Origin: an uncultured Acetatifactor sp.
GTDB lineage: Bacteria > Bacillota > Clostridia > Lachnospirales > Lachnospiraceae
NCBI RefSeq assembly: GCF_910585425.1
Contig: NZ_CAJUCP010000001.1
Location: forward strand, 111,957-175,956
Length of the DNA: 64,000 bases
Reading direction: 5' to 3'
The position numbers and the translations under genes were made by a program. Below the pieces are notes generated by a model. That model saw only the letters and a program-made list of their open reading frames with translations. It did not search any database and was not told where the DNA came from. Positions 1-8,844 of this stretch are shown in pieces (the first letter of the stretch is position 1; the number at the start of each line of letters is the position of its first letter).

Positions 1-83
1 CGGGAGCACAGACCGCCGACGGCCACGGGAACAGGAAACAGCAGTAGAATCAATATCAATATCTGAACCGCCACAATCCTCAT
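1..83 (-). CDS. Partial membrane protein, N-terminus only
   Basis: An ATG at 83 opens a frame that stays open to the window edge (27 complete codons). The visible start is MRIVAVQILILILLLFPVPV, a strongly hydrophobic N-terminal membrane segment or signal anchor. Its ATG overlaps the stop of the gene upstream as ATGA, so the two are probably translationally coupled members of the same glycan operon. Function cannot be named from this fragment. Confidence 0.6.
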   Translation of the reverse strand, partial: MRIVAVQILILILLLFPVPVAVGGLCS

Positions 84-1261
84 CTCCCTTTCCGCCGCTT
101 CCCGCCTGCAAGCAGAAGCGGCCCCATATACCATAGGGCATTGACGCCTATGGTCTGCCTGTAGTCCATCCTCCCCGCCCCCCGCATGGTCAGCGCCGCC
201 ACCAGGAGGCCCGAGGCCAGGATGCAGATCCCCAGGGACAGCACCGGCCTCCCGCCGGGCCGCCTCCGCTTTCCGGAGGGCTCTGTCCCCTTGTCCGGAA
301 CCGCCAGGAGGAGGGCCAGGATTCCTGAGATTCCCAACATGCACGCGAACCACCAGCACCCGTAATCCACATAGTCCCTGGTGAGCACCGGCGCGTTCTC
401 CCGCATGACCTCGTAGTTCCTGCCGGAGTAGGAGTCGTATGCCTCCCCCTCCATCTGCAGCCTGAAGACCACAGGCGTCACCGCGTACCCCAGGACGTCC
501 CAGCCGATCTGACGTATGACTACAGATTTATGATGCTCCCAGCCCGTCTCCGCCATCCGCAGATAATATCCCCGGGCGGCCTCCGGGCCCACCCGGCTCT
601 CCAGCCTCTCCTGCAGGAGGCGCATATTATCCGGATACAGGGAGGCCTCCCAGGCCAGGGAGCCCACGGCCTCCGCCACTTCCTCCCCGTAGAGCCCGAA
701 ATCCTGCCACAGCGTGGGCCAGGCGAAGCGGCTGGCAAGCGCCCCCTCTAAGCTGTACCCCGGCCCGCCGCGCCTGTCCGCGTCCACTGCCCCGGACAGC
801 CCCGCGTATACCGCCATGCAGAGCAGGGCCGCCAGAAGCCCCGCCCCCCGCCGCCCCCCGGGGGGCCTGAGCAAGGCCAGCAGGAATATCAAAAACAGCG
901 ACCCCATCAGGGAATAGGGCTGCAGGGCCAGGTGGCACTGCAGGGCAAAGGGGACCGTCAGGAGCGCCAGCCCCCGCCACAGGGCCAGTCCCATGCCCAC
1001 CGGACGGATTTTCTGCAGGAAGAGGGATCCCGCCAGGAACGCCGCCGCAAGCTGCAGGATATACAGGGCGGCAGAGCTTCCTCCCAGAAGACCGAGAAGC
1101 CTCCCGTACAGAGCGGAATCCGGCTCCCCGAAGCCCTGCACCTGCCCGAAGCAGCAGCATATCCAGCAGATTCCCAGGAGGATCTGGATGCTGAAGCCTA
1201 TGAAAAGCATTCCTCTCAGCACCCCCCGCAGGCAGGGCGCCGCTTTCTTCACATATCCCAT
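80..1261 (-). CDS. Polytopic membrane protein, unknown function
   Basis: A 393-residue protein with about eight hydrophobic segments and one large hydrophilic loop (about residues 160-280, rich in Trp, Tyr and Arg) that probably faces outside. I recognise no family motif. The layout of several N-terminal helices, a soluble loop and a C-terminal helix pair ending in a Lys/Arg tail resembles the GT-C-like proteins elsewhere in this window, so a role in glycan assembly is an inference. It lies 23 bp downstream of the wecE-like gene and overlaps the next gene by ATGA. Confidence 0.75.
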   Translation of the reverse strand: MGYVKKAAPCLRGVLRGMLFIGFSIQILLGICWICCCFGQVQGFGEPDSALYGRLLGLLGGSSAALYILQLAAAFLAGSLFLQKIRPVGMGLALWRGLALLTVPFALQCHLALQPYSLMGSLFLIFLLALLRPPGGRRGAGLLAALLCMAVYAGLSGAVDADRRGGPGYSLEGALASRFAWPTLWQDFGLYGEEVAEAVGSLAWEASLYPDNMRLLQERLESRVGPEAARGYYLRMAETGWEHHKSVVIRQIGWDVLGYAVTPVVFRLQMEGEAYDSYSGRNYEVMRENAPVLTRDYVDYGCWWFACMLGISGILALLLAVPDKGTEPSGKRRRPGGRPVLSLGICILASGLLVAALTMRGAGRMDYRQTIGVNALWYMGPLLLAGGKRRKGR

Positions 1262-1284
1262 GGACTCCCCCGTGGCCCGGATCC

Positions 1285-2415
1285 TTACCGGTAGAATTCC
1301 CGGAGCTTCCCGCAGATATAATCCACCTGCTCCAGCTCCAGACCGTAGTACATAGGCAGGCGCAGCAGGCGCTCGCTCTCTCTGGTGGTATACCTGTCCT
1401 CCCCGTGGAACCGGCCGAACTTCAGGCCCGCCGGCGCGGTGTGGAGGGGCACATAGTGGAATACCGCGTGGATCTCATTCTGTTTCAGGTAATCGATCAG
1501 AGCCGTCCTCTCCCCGATATCCTTTGCCTTGATATAGAACATGTGCCCGTTGTGCACGCAGCCCTCCGGCACCACCGGCAGCTCTATCCTCCCCGCCTGG
1601 GCCAGGGGCCGGAGGTTGTCGTAATACCGTTCCCATATCGCCAGTCTGGCGTCATTAATCTCCTCCGCGATCTCCAGCTGGGCATAGAGATAGGCGGCGT
1701 TCATGTCGCTGGGCAGATAGGAGGAGCCATAGTTGATCCATGTGTACTTGTCAATCTGGCCCCGGTAGAACTTGCTGCGGTTCGTCCCCTTCTCCCGGAT
1801 GATCTCCGCCGCTTCCACGTTCCCCTGGTCCCGGATCAGCAGCGCGCCGCCCTCTCCCATGCTGTAGTTCTTGGTCTCATGGAAGCTGAAGCACCCGAAG
1901 TCCCCTATGGTGCCCAGGGCCTTTCCCCTGTAGGTGGCCATGATGCCCTGGGCCGCGTCCTCGATCACCGCCAGATGATGCCTGGCCGCGATGTCCATGA
2001 TCGTATCCATCTCACAGGCCACCCCGGCATAGTGGACGGGCACGATGGCCCTTGTCCGCTCCGTCACCGCCTCCTCTATGAGCCTCTCGTCCATGTTCAT
2101 GGTGTCCGGCCTGATGTCCACGAACACGGGAGTGGCCCCCCGCAGCACAAAGGCGTCCGCCGTGGAGACAAATGTGTAGGCAGGCATGATCACCTCGTCC
2201 CCGGGCCCCAGGTCCGGAACCAACAGCGCCGCCAGCTCCGTGGCATGGGTGCAGGAGGTAGTGAGCAGGCATTTCGCCGTGCCCGTCCTCTCTTCGATCC
2301 ATTCGTTGCATTTCTTCGTATACGGCCCGTCGCCGCAAATCTTCTGGTTCTTCACACATTCCTGGATATAGCCCATGGCCTTTTCGGCATAGGGCGGCAC
2401 GTTAAAATTTATCAT
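1285..2415 (-). CDS. wecE: TDP-4-oxo-6-deoxy-D-glucose aminotransferase, WecE/RffA-like
   Basis: A PLP-dependent sugar aminotransferase of the DegT/DnrJ/EryC1/StrS family, 376 residues, full length. It resembles E. coli WecE closely along its whole length: MINFNVPPY start, CGDGPYTKKC, PGDEVIMPAYTFVSTADAF, VPVHYAGVACEMDTIM, EDAAQGIMATYRG, the FSFHETKNYS segment with the internal aldimine Lys, and FHGEDRYTTRESERLLRLP. WecE makes dTDP-4-amino-4,6-dideoxygalactose, so an Fuc4N-type sugar is likely. The start at 2415 has GGAGGGAA eight bases upstream; an ATG 13 codons earlier lacks a site. No dTDP-glucose synthesis genes are in the window, so the substrate must come from elsewhere. Confidence 0.93.
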   Translation of the reverse strand: MINFNVPPYAEKAMGYIQECVKNQKICGDGPYTKKCNEWIEERTGTAKCLLTTSCTHATELAALLVPDLGPGDEVIMPAYTFVSTADAFVLRGATPVFVDIRPDTMNMDERLIEEAVTERTRAIVPVHYAGVACEMDTIMDIAARHHLAVIEDAAQGIMATYRGKALGTIGDFGCFSFHETKNYSMGEGGALLIRDQGNVEAAEIIREKGTNRSKFYRGQIDKYTWINYGSSYLPSDMNAAYLYAQLEIAEEINDARLAIWERYYDNLRPLAQAGRIELPVVPEGCVHNGHMFYIKAKDIGERTALIDYLKQNEIHAVFHYVPLHTAPAGLKFGRFHGEDRYTTRESERLLRLPMYYGLELEQVDYICGKLREFYR

Positions 2416-2475
2416 GATGATTCCCTCCATTCCGTTTTCCTGTCCTGTTTCCATCTATGTCAGGGCCTCATGGCC

Positions 2476-3411
2476 TCAGGTCCCTTCCCGTTCCCGCACA
2501 TCCGTAATCCTGCGGATGATGTATTTGGGGCGGCCCTTCACTTCCTCATAGATTCTGGCGATATAATGGCCGATGACCCCCAGGCTCAGCATCAGGAAGC
2601 CGCCGATGACCAAAATCAGCAGGATCACCGTGGTAAAGCCCTCCACCGCGGTTCCCGAGAGGTACTTCACAAAGGTCTGGATGAACAGCACCACGCTGAA
2701 CAGGATGGATATCATCCCCATCACCGTCACAAGCTGCAGGGGCAGGGTGCTGAAGGACGTGGCGTTGGTGACTGCATATTTCATCAGGCTCAAGGTAGAC
2801 CATTTGCTCTCCCCGAACTGCCTCTCCCGCACCTGGTAGGAGACGTACTCCCTGCGGAACCCCGCCCAGAAGCTCAGCGCCCGGAAAAAGGTGTTCCGCT
2901 CCGGCAGCCCTAACAGCACGTCCACCACCTTCCTGTCCAGGAGCTTGAAGTCCGAGGAGGCGTTCATGTCCATCTTGATCAGTCTGCTCATGACCTTGTA
3001 GAACAGGCCCGCCGAGAGCTTATGGGCCAGGCTTTCCCTGCCTCTGCTCTCCTTGATGCCCTCCACCACCTCCGCGCCGCCGCGCCACAGCTTCCACATC
3101 TCCAGGACCACCTCCGGCGGATGCTGCAGGTCGCAGTCCATGACCACCACCGCGTCCCCCGCCGCCAGGGACAGCCCCGCGAAGATGGCCGCCTCCTTCC
3201 CGAAGTTCCGGGAGAACTCCGCCCCCCTGACTTTCGGGTTCTCCTCCGCCGCCTTCTGTATCTGGGCGAAGGTGGCGTCCCGGGAGCCGTCGCTGACGAA
3301 TACAAGCTCGTAGTCAATATCATTTTCCGTAAGCATCCCTGTCAGTACCTTCACCGTGTTGGGAATATTCTGCTCCTCATTGTAGGCCGGCAGCACGATC
3401 GATAATAGCAT
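2476..3411 (-). CDS. GtrB/ArnC-like polyprenyl-phosphate glycosyltransferase
   Basis: A family GT2 enzyme of 311 residues that should transfer a nucleotide sugar to undecaprenyl phosphate on the inner face of the membrane. Visible parts are the N-terminal SIVLPAYNEEQNI, FVSDGSRDAT, SRNFGKEAA, the metal-binding VMDCDLQHPPE, and two C-terminal membrane helices (about residues 225-290) followed by HYIARIYEEVKGRPKYI, the usual ending of the GtrB type. GGAGG precedes the ATG. It sits between a GtrII-like gene and wecE, which matches the GtrB/GtrII pairing of O-antigen glucosylation: this enzyme makes the lipid-linked donor and the neighbour uses it outside. Confidence 0.9.
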   Translation of the reverse strand: MLLSIVLPAYNEEQNIPNTVKVLTGMLTENDIDYELVFVSDGSRDATFAQIQKAAEENPKVRGAEFSRNFGKEAAIFAGLSLAAGDAVVVMDCDLQHPPEVVLEMWKLWRGGAEVVEGIKESRGRESLAHKLSAGLFYKVMSRLIKMDMNASSDFKLLDRKVVDVLLGLPERNTFFRALSFWAGFRREYVSYQVRERQFGESKWSTLSLMKYAVTNATSFSTLPLQLVTVMGMISILFSVVLFIQTFVKYLSGTAVEGFTTVILLILVIGGFLMLSLGVIGHYIARIYEEVKGRPKYIIRRITDVREREGT

Positions 3412-3427
3412 CCTGTCCCTCCTGAAA

Positions 3428-5014
3428 TCAACGGTTTACGTTCTCTGTCTTGATGTACATGACCCCATCTATGATGCGGATGGAATCCGGCCCCGGGAAG
3501 CTGTCCATGGCCATGTACTCCTCCGACATGTACATGTCCTCCATGGCCTCCTCGGGCAGCACGTTCAGCGTGGCCCCCAGATAATGCCTGATGAATAGCT
3601 GGTAGTTCTTTCCCGTGTACAGCAGACTGTCGCCGCTCAGGCCGATCATGTTGGAGGTCACGGGCAGCGTGATGTCCGTCACCGGGAACTGCTCGTCCCC
3701 CACCACGCCGATCATGGCTATGGGGATGCCATGGTAGTACCCTTCCGTCTGCTCGATCCTGTCCAGCAGCCGCAGGCAATAGGCATAGGTCTTCTCATAG
3801 CGCTTCTGCAGGTTGGAGTAGGCGATGTTGTCCGCCACGCCGTAGCAGAAGACCAAGGTCCCCGCCGCAGCCAGCCCCAGCCATTCCATCCAGGCGCCCC
3901 GCGCCGTACTCCCCCCCTGTCCGCTTATCAGCGCCAACGCCCCGATGGCGTACAGCACCCACTGATACCGCATAAGCAGATGGTAGTTCACGTCAGGGGA
4001 GATCACCAGAATGATGTTCGACGCCACAGGCAGCAGCAGGAGCGTCAATCCTATTATAGCGAAAAGCAGCGGATTCTTCCAGCACTTTCTCCTCCGGATC
4101 CAAAAATACGCCGACGCTGCCGACAGCGCCCCCAGGACGCACCAGGCAGCCAGCGAGAAGGCATTGGTGAACAGCACGTTCCCCTTGAGGGAGAAGGTGA
4201 AGAAATCCCGGTATATCCCTCCCAGGGCCTCCGGGATCCCCCCGGACAGGAAGCCGCCGCCCAGGCCGTCGATGCCCTGGTAATGGTCTAGCTCCTTGCC
4301 CTGGATCCACAGGAGGGCCTGCAGGATGGCATAATAGAGCCCGCCGCCCAACACCCCCATGTACAGATAGCGCAGCGAGGCCAGGAGCCTGTCCTTCGGG
4401 GGCAGCTTTTCGTCCAGGAGCGTCATCCACAGGGCAAAGATGGCCAGAATCATGGCGAAGGAGAGATACCCCTGATAGATTCCCATGCTGAAGGCCAGGC
4501 AGAAGGCCCCCGGCACAAAGCCCAGCCTGCGCTTCCTCACCGCCAGCACCGAGAGCACGGAAAGCAGCAGCGCCAGCATATAGCCGTCCAGGGTGTACAC
4601 ATAGGCAAAGGTGGAGGCCAGCGCCGGGAAGGCCGCCAGCAGGCCGCTGACCAGCACCACGGCCCAGGTCCTGCGCACCTCCAGGAGCTCGCACAGCGCC
4701 GCGGCAGCGCACCCCAGGAAAGCAAGCCCCAGGATGCCGATCAGCCACGGCACAGTATAATAGGAAGAAAAGCCGCAGGCCACCGACAGGAACCACCTGC
4801 CCGAGGTGATCATGTTCTGGTGGAAATACATGCTGTCCAGCCCGTCATGATTGGGGATGTCCGAAATCAGGGCAGGCATGTGAATCAAAAGCCCCAGCAG
4901 GAAGCAGGTGAGGAATGCCGTCTTCCATTCCCGCCTGATCCTGCGATATACTGTTTCGAATGCCTGTCCTGGAGTCATCCCGCTCCACCGCCCTTCCTTT
5001 TTGTCCATGTCCAT
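3428..5014 (-). CDS. GtrII-like polytopic glycosyltransferase
   Basis: A 528-residue membrane protein with about 10-12 helices resembling the glucosyltransferase GtrII family. The N-terminal region has the family-like stretch NHDGLDSMYFHQNMITSGRW followed by FLSVACGFSSYYTVPW. These enzymes use a polyprenyl-linked sugar to decorate a surface polymer on the outer face. The C-terminal 100 residues are hydrophilic. I place the start at 5014 (MDMDKKEG), behind CACGGGAGAC. An upstream ATG at 5050 lies inside a dispersed repeat, so it is less likely. The adjacent GtrB-like gene is probably the donor-making partner. Confidence 0.85.
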   Translation of the reverse strand: MDMDKKEGRWSGMTPGQAFETVYRRIRREWKTAFLTCFLLGLLIHMPALISDIPNHDGLDSMYFHQNMITSGRWFLSVACGFSSYYTVPWLIGILGLAFLGCAAAALCELLEVRRTWAVVLVSGLLAAFPALASTFAYVYTLDGYMLALLLSVLSVLAVRKRRLGFVPGAFCLAFSMGIYQGYLSFAMILAIFALWMTLLDEKLPPKDRLLASLRYLYMGVLGGGLYYAILQALLWIQGKELDHYQGIDGLGGGFLSGGIPEALGGIYRDFFTFSLKGNVLFTNAFSLAAWCVLGALSAASAYFWIRRRKCWKNPLLFAIIGLTLLLLPVASNIILVISPDVNYHLLMRYQWVLYAIGALALISGQGGSTARGAWMEWLGLAAAGTLVFCYGVADNIAYSNLQKRYEKTYAYCLRLLDRIEQTEGYYHGIPIAMIGVVGDEQFPVTDITLPVTSNMIGLSGDSLLYTGKNYQLFIRHYLGATLNVLPEEAMEDMYMSEEYMAMDSFPGPDSIRIIDGVMYIKTENVNR

Positions 5015-5035
5015 GTCTCCCGTGCCCGCTCTGCC

Positions 5036-5198
5036 CAGTCCCCTGCGCATGAATCCCTGCGCAGACAGCCCTGGCCGCCCGTTTTATTACCACCTTGTCA
5101 TCTATCGGTGATGCCCCCGCACCACTTTCTTCCTCCGCCTTGTCCCGGCGCGGACATCAGGCACTGATTACGCGGGAATTCACGCATCTGTGTACCAG
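5036..5198. repeat. Dispersed 162-bp intergenic element, copy 1 of 3
   Basis: This spacer matches those at 14814-14975 and 24878-25040 over their whole length and in the same orientation. Shared landmarks are GCATGAATCC near the left end, CCGCCTTGTCC-GCG-GGACATCAG in the middle and CGGGAATTCA near the right end. The two ends are imperfect inverted repeats of each other (left GCATGAATCC against right GGGAATTCACGC). The right end supplies the stop codon of the SGNH gene. There is no coding capacity. Confidence 0.85.
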
Positions 5199-6049
5199 GC
5201 TCCGTCCTCCGGCTCCAGCGCTTCCATGATCCGCTCCGCGATCTTCTCCCGCCCCGCCTCGTTGGGGTGAAGCCCGTCCATGGTGTACCGCTCCCAGTCC
5301 TCCCACTCCCCGTGGGGGAAGAAATCATGGTAGAGATCCACCGTCTCTATGCCCAGCTCCTTCCCCAGCTCCATCTGCGCCTCCACATACTCCTCCAGGA
5401 GCCCTCCGCCGTTGTCCAGCTCCTCACAGGTCAGGCCCATATCCGGATACCAGGTATAGGTGGGCGTGATGAACAGGATCCGCACCTTGGGGTTGACCCT
5501 CCGCAGGTCCTCCACGGCGCAGCGCAGCGCCCCCAGAAAGGTGTACTCGTCCCGAGGATCCTCCGGGTTTTCGATGGGGATTCCGGCATGGTAGTCATTG
5601 ACTCCCCTCTCAATCAGTACAAGCCCCACCCGCGTAAAATCGATTTCCGCCAACCCTGCCGCGATCTCCGGAAAGTGCTCCGTATTGCTCTCCCGAAGCC
5701 TGGCGGTCTGCTGTACCGAAAAATCCCCGGCCCGGACGGACTTCGCCAGCCCCGCCAGGCACATGGAGCCCCTGGCGGAATCCAGCCGCCGCTCCGCCTC
5801 CAGCCTGGCGGCGCAGGTGCCGCCCATGGAGGCATTGTAGAAGGATATGCCCAGGCGCTCTGCCAGCCTGTCCGGGATTGGGGTCAAGCCCCCGATGTCC
5901 GTGAACACGCTGTCCCCGAAGGAGACCATCGCCACTGGCCGCTGCCACCGCCCGGCGCGGCCGGGGAAGGTGGCGGCGAACACTGCCGCGAAGCACAATG
6001 CCGCCGCCACTCCGCAGTAAGCCATCTTTTTGTCTAGCCGTCTCTCCAT
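5180..6049 (-). CDS. Membrane-anchored SGNH/GDSL hydrolase
   Basis: A 289-residue protein with one N-terminal membrane anchor (about residues 8-27) and an outward-facing SGNH hydrolase domain. The catalytic blocks are visible: FGDSVF with the nucleophile Ser47, GGTC for block II, ERGVNDY for block III with the Asn, and DGLHPN carrying the Asp-His pair near the C-terminus. Such enzymes in glycan loci remove or transfer O-acetyl groups on exported polymers. The ATG follows GGGAGTGGCGG. The stop lies inside the end of the 162-bp repeat, so the last residues (about WYTDA) may have been changed by that insertion. Confidence 0.88.
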   Translation of the reverse strand: MERRLDKKMAYCGVAAALCFAAVFAATFPGRAGRWQRPVAMVSFGDSVFTDIGGLTPIPDRLAERLGISFYNASMGGTCAARLEAERRLDSARGSMCLAGLAKSVRAGDFSVQQTARLRESNTEHFPEIAAGLAEIDFTRVGLVLIERGVNDYHAGIPIENPEDPRDEYTFLGALRCAVEDLRRVNPKVRILFITPTYTWYPDMGLTCEELDNGGGLLEEYVEAQMELGKELGIETVDLYHDFFPHGEWEDWERYTMDGLHPNEAGREKIAERIMEALEPEDGAWYTDA

Positions 6050-6075
6050 CCGCCACTCCCGATCCGTCTGTCTGA

Positions 6076-6207
6076 TATGATTTCCATGCGCGATCCTCTG
6101 TGGGGATTGCGCTCCTTCCTGCGACCGTTGTATGATTCAATCTGCAATCTGCCATGCGCTCTGCGATACGGATTGCGCTCCTTCCTGCGACTTCTGTATG
6201 ATCCGTC
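6076..6207. repeat. Two-copy tandem repeat across the pseG stop
   Basis: Two units of about 66 bp. The best-conserved core, GGATTGCGCTCCTTCCTGCG, occurs at 6104 and 6170. The second copy codes the last 20 or so residues of PseG and the first holds its stop codon and the spacer. The tail of PseG therefore seems to derive from a local duplication. Confidence 0.7.
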
Positions 6208-7198
6208 TCGCAATCCGCATAGCCCCACGGCCGTCCACCACAGCCTGGAGCCTCCTGCTGTATGTCTGCCGCAGCTCCCTGTCTCCGGCCAGCAGCGCAA
6301 TGGCCTCCGCCGCCTCCGCCGCCATGGCCTCCCCCTGCAGGAGATAATTTCCCCCGAAGCCCACCAGCCCTCTCTCCACAAAGCCCTCCACGATGCGCTC
6401 CTGATTGTCCACGAAGGAGAAGCACACCATGGGCACCCCCAGGGCGCTGAGCTCATACATGGTGGAGCCCCCGGCGGTGACTGCGATGTCGCTGTCCCGC
6501 ATGAGGCCGCACATGTCAGACACATTGCTGTATATCCGCAGGTTCCCGTGCCGCCTCTCCAGCGCCTTCAATTCCGCCAGATGCACATTGTAGGCTCCGC
6601 TGACCACATGATACTCCAGACAGGCTGTCCCGGGATGGGCCAGAGCCTTCTCAAGGAGCTGCCCCGCCAGATTGTATCTGTCGCCCCCTCCCGTGGTGAT
6701 CAGCACCCTGGACGCCCTGGCCCGGGTCTCGCAGGCATTCCCGGCGAACTCCGCCCGCAGGGGCGCGTACTCCGGCCCCAGAAGGAATTCCGCCGCCTTG
6801 CAGCCCTCGTACAGCCGGGCCTCGGCGAAGATATTGTAATCGATCAGCAGGTCTGCCGCAAGGTCCCGGCGGCACATGTCGTCCAGATACCCCACGGGCA
6901 GGCGCTCCCGCACCCTGTCAAGATAGGCTGCCGTGACGAAGTAGCTGTCCGCCAGGAAGAAACCGCCGCCTGCCAGCAGCTCCTCCAGCGCCTCAAGCTC
7001 CCCCTCCATGCGCCGGTAGTCCGTGTGCAGGACCCTGAACGCCTGTCCCCTGGCCTCAAGCAGCCCCGCCGCGTTTTCGTCCGCCGTCAGGAAGCATACC
7101 TGCTGCCCCTGCTGCTTCAGGGCATCCGCGATGGACAGGCAGCGCATCACATGGCCGCTTCCGATTGTTTCGTTGGCATCCGCCCGGATCCAGATCAT
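6137..7198 (-). CDS. pseG: UDP-2,4-diacetamido-trideoxy-altropyranose hydrolase PseG
   Basis: The GT-B-fold hydrolase that removes UDP from UDP-2,4-diacetamido-2,4,6-trideoxy-beta-L-altropyranose in pseudaminic acid synthesis; cytoplasmic. It has 353 residues. The N-terminus IRADANETIGSGHVMRCL contains the family signature GSGHVMRC with the catalytic His, and TTGGGD and AGGSTMYEL mark the nucleotide-binding half. The last 20 or so residues come from a local tandem repeat and show no family likeness. The ATG overlaps the stop of the PseI fusion gene as ATGA, so the two steps that follow each other in the pathway are translationally coupled. Confidence 0.92.
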   Translation of the reverse strand: MIWIRADANETIGSGHVMRCLSIADALKQQGQQVCFLTADENAAGLLEARGQAFRVLHTDYRRMEGELEALEELLAGGGFFLADSYFVTAAYLDRVRERLPVGYLDDMCRRDLAADLLIDYNIFAEARLYEGCKAAEFLLGPEYAPLRAEFAGNACETRARASRVLITTGGGDRYNLAGQLLEKALAHPGTACLEYHVVSGAYNVHLAELKALERRHGNLRIYSNVSDMCGLMRDSDIAVTAGGSTMYELSALGVPMVCFSFVDNQERIVEGFVERGLVGFGGNYLLQGEAMAAEAAEAIALLAGDRELRQTYSRRLQAVVDGRGAMRIARRIIQKSQEGAQSVSQSAWQIAD

Positions 7199-8832
7199 TG
7201 CTCCAGCTCCCGGAACCGCCTCTTGAAATCCGCGATCCTCTCATACCAGGTAAAGGGCATCTGTTCCCGGATGGACGCAATCTCCCGCATCCTGTGGGCG
7301 CTGCCGCTCCCCTCCTGGGGCCTGGGCGCTATCCGGCCCTCCCGGATGTCCTCCCAGTTCTCCCGGAACAGCTCCTGGATCTCCGCCAGCAGCCTGTCGT
7401 AGGAGGAGGCGAAGGTCTCCTTCTCCTCATCGAACACGATCTCCCTCTGGCAGAGGATGTCCCCGGTGTCCAGCCCCTTGTCCACCAGATGGATGGTGAC
7501 GCCCTTGGGCGTGTCGTAGAGGAAGCTGAAAAAGTTGGGGCCGGAGCCCCGGTTGTAGGGCAGCAGGGAGGTGTGGAGATTGATGACCCGGCCCGGCATC
7601 AGGTCCAGCACCTCCTCCGGAATCAGATGGCGGTAGTTGAAGCTGATGATGAACGAGGGCTTCATCTGTTCCACCGCCTCCGGGGTAATCTTGTTCTCGA
7701 TCCTGTACACCTTCCCTTCCTTTTCCGAAAGCCACCTGTACAAGTCCTCCGTATTCCCGTTGTTGGTGGCGAAGAGGATGGCTCCCTTCTCCAGGGCATC
7801 GAAGGTCAGGGGCGTGCCCCTCTCCAGGGCCCTGTCCGTCTTCATCCCGATTACGTCCGTGTAGTATTTCGGTTTCAGGCCATAGCCCGGGCGGATGATG
7901 CGGACATTGTCCCGGGTCAGCTCCTCCCCCGCCCCGATGTCCCTGACGGCGAAGATGGAGCGGCGGAACACCATGCTGCTCTCCTCCTGGGGGCTGACCC
8001 CGTAGGCAGCCTCCCCTATGGCCTCCTCCACCTGCCGGATGTCCTTCGCCATGGCGCTGTACTCCGCGGGCGTCATGGAGAAGGACGCGTCCGGGTTCTC
8101 GATCTCCCGGCCGAGGCAGAAATGCTTCTCGATGATCTTCGCCCCCAGGGCCACGGCGGCGACGGCGCCCATGGAGCCCATTGAGTGGTCCGAGAGGCCC
8201 ACGGGGAGGCCGAAGCGCTTCTTCATGTCCTGTATGGTGGACAGGTGCATCTCCTTCGGATCCGCCGGGTAGGCGCTGGAGCAGCGCAGCAGCGCAAGCT
8301 GCCTGTTCCCCGTCTTCCTCACGGCCTCCACCGCCTCCCTGATCTCCTCCAGGGTGCTCATGCCCGTGGACATGATCAGAGGCTTCCCCCTGGAGGCCAC
8401 GTATTCCACCAGAGGCAGGTCTATCATCTCAAAGGAGGCGATCTTGTAGAATTCCAGTCCCAGTCCCTCCAGGAAATCCACGGAAGTCCTGTCGAAGGGG
8501 GTGGAGAGGAAGTCGATGCCTGCCTTTTCCGCCTCCTCCTTCAGCTCGGGCTGCCATTCCCAGGGCATGTATCCCTTTCCGTAGAGCTGATAGAGGTTCT
8601 CGCCCTGCCATGTGCCGTTGCCCACCTGAAAATAGCGGTTGCTGCAGTCGATGGTCAGGGTGTCCGGCGTGTAGGTCTGCACCTTGATGCAGTCTGCGCC
8701 GCTCTCCTTGGCGGCATGGACGATCTCCTTCGCCCGCTCCAGGCTGCCCGCATGGTTGGCGGACATCTCCGCAATGAGATACACCGGACACCCTTCTCCG
8801 ATATAGCGGTTCCCCACCTTGATTCTGTCCAT
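7195..8832 (-). CDS. pseI: Pseudaminic acid synthase PseI fused to a formyltransferase domain
   Basis: A 545-residue two-domain protein. Residues 1-350 are a complete PseI/NeuB synthase: AEMSANHAGSLERAKEI, KVQTYTPDTLT, FLSTPFD, a TIM barrel ending near EKHFCLGREIENPD, and an SAF domain (about 290-350, RRSIFAVRDIGAGEELT). It condenses the PseG product with phosphoenolpyruvate to give pseudaminic acid. Residues 352-545 are a formyltransferase fold with the catalytic set Asn418, His420 (NLHTSLLPYNRGSGP) and Asp455 (GLDTGD), as in formyl-tetrahydrofolate enzymes. PseI usually ends near residue 350. The added domain probably formylates an amino group of the sugar. The site GGAGGGAGAAG lies before the ATG. 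Confidence 0.93.
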   Translation of the reverse strand: MDRIKVGNRYIGEGCPVYLIAEMSANHAGSLERAKEIVHAAKESGADCIKVQTYTPDTLTIDCSNRYFQVGNGTWQGENLYQLYGKGYMPWEWQPELKEEAEKAGIDFLSTPFDRTSVDFLEGLGLEFYKIASFEMIDLPLVEYVASRGKPLIMSTGMSTLEEIREAVEAVRKTGNRQLALLRCSSAYPADPKEMHLSTIQDMKKRFGLPVGLSDHSMGSMGAVAAVALGAKIIEKHFCLGREIENPDASFSMTPAEYSAMAKDIRQVEEAIGEAAYGVSPQEESSMVFRRSIFAVRDIGAGEELTRDNVRIIRPGYGLKPKYYTDVIGMKTDRALERGTPLTFDALEKGAILFATNNGNTEDLYRWLSEKEGKVYRIENKITPEAVEQMKPSFIISFNYRHLIPEEVLDLMPGRVINLHTSLLPYNRGSGPNFFSFLYDTPKGVTIHLVDKGLDTGDILCQREIVFDEEKETFASSYDRLLAEIQELFRENWEDIREGRIAPRPQEGSGSAHRMREIASIREQMPFTWYERIADFKRRFRELEQ

Positions 8833-8844
8833 CTTCTCCCTCCA

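Noticed and set aside
1405..2913. 502-codon open frame on the plus strand
   Set aside because: Antisense to the WecE-like and GtrB-like genes; no start signal and no domain.
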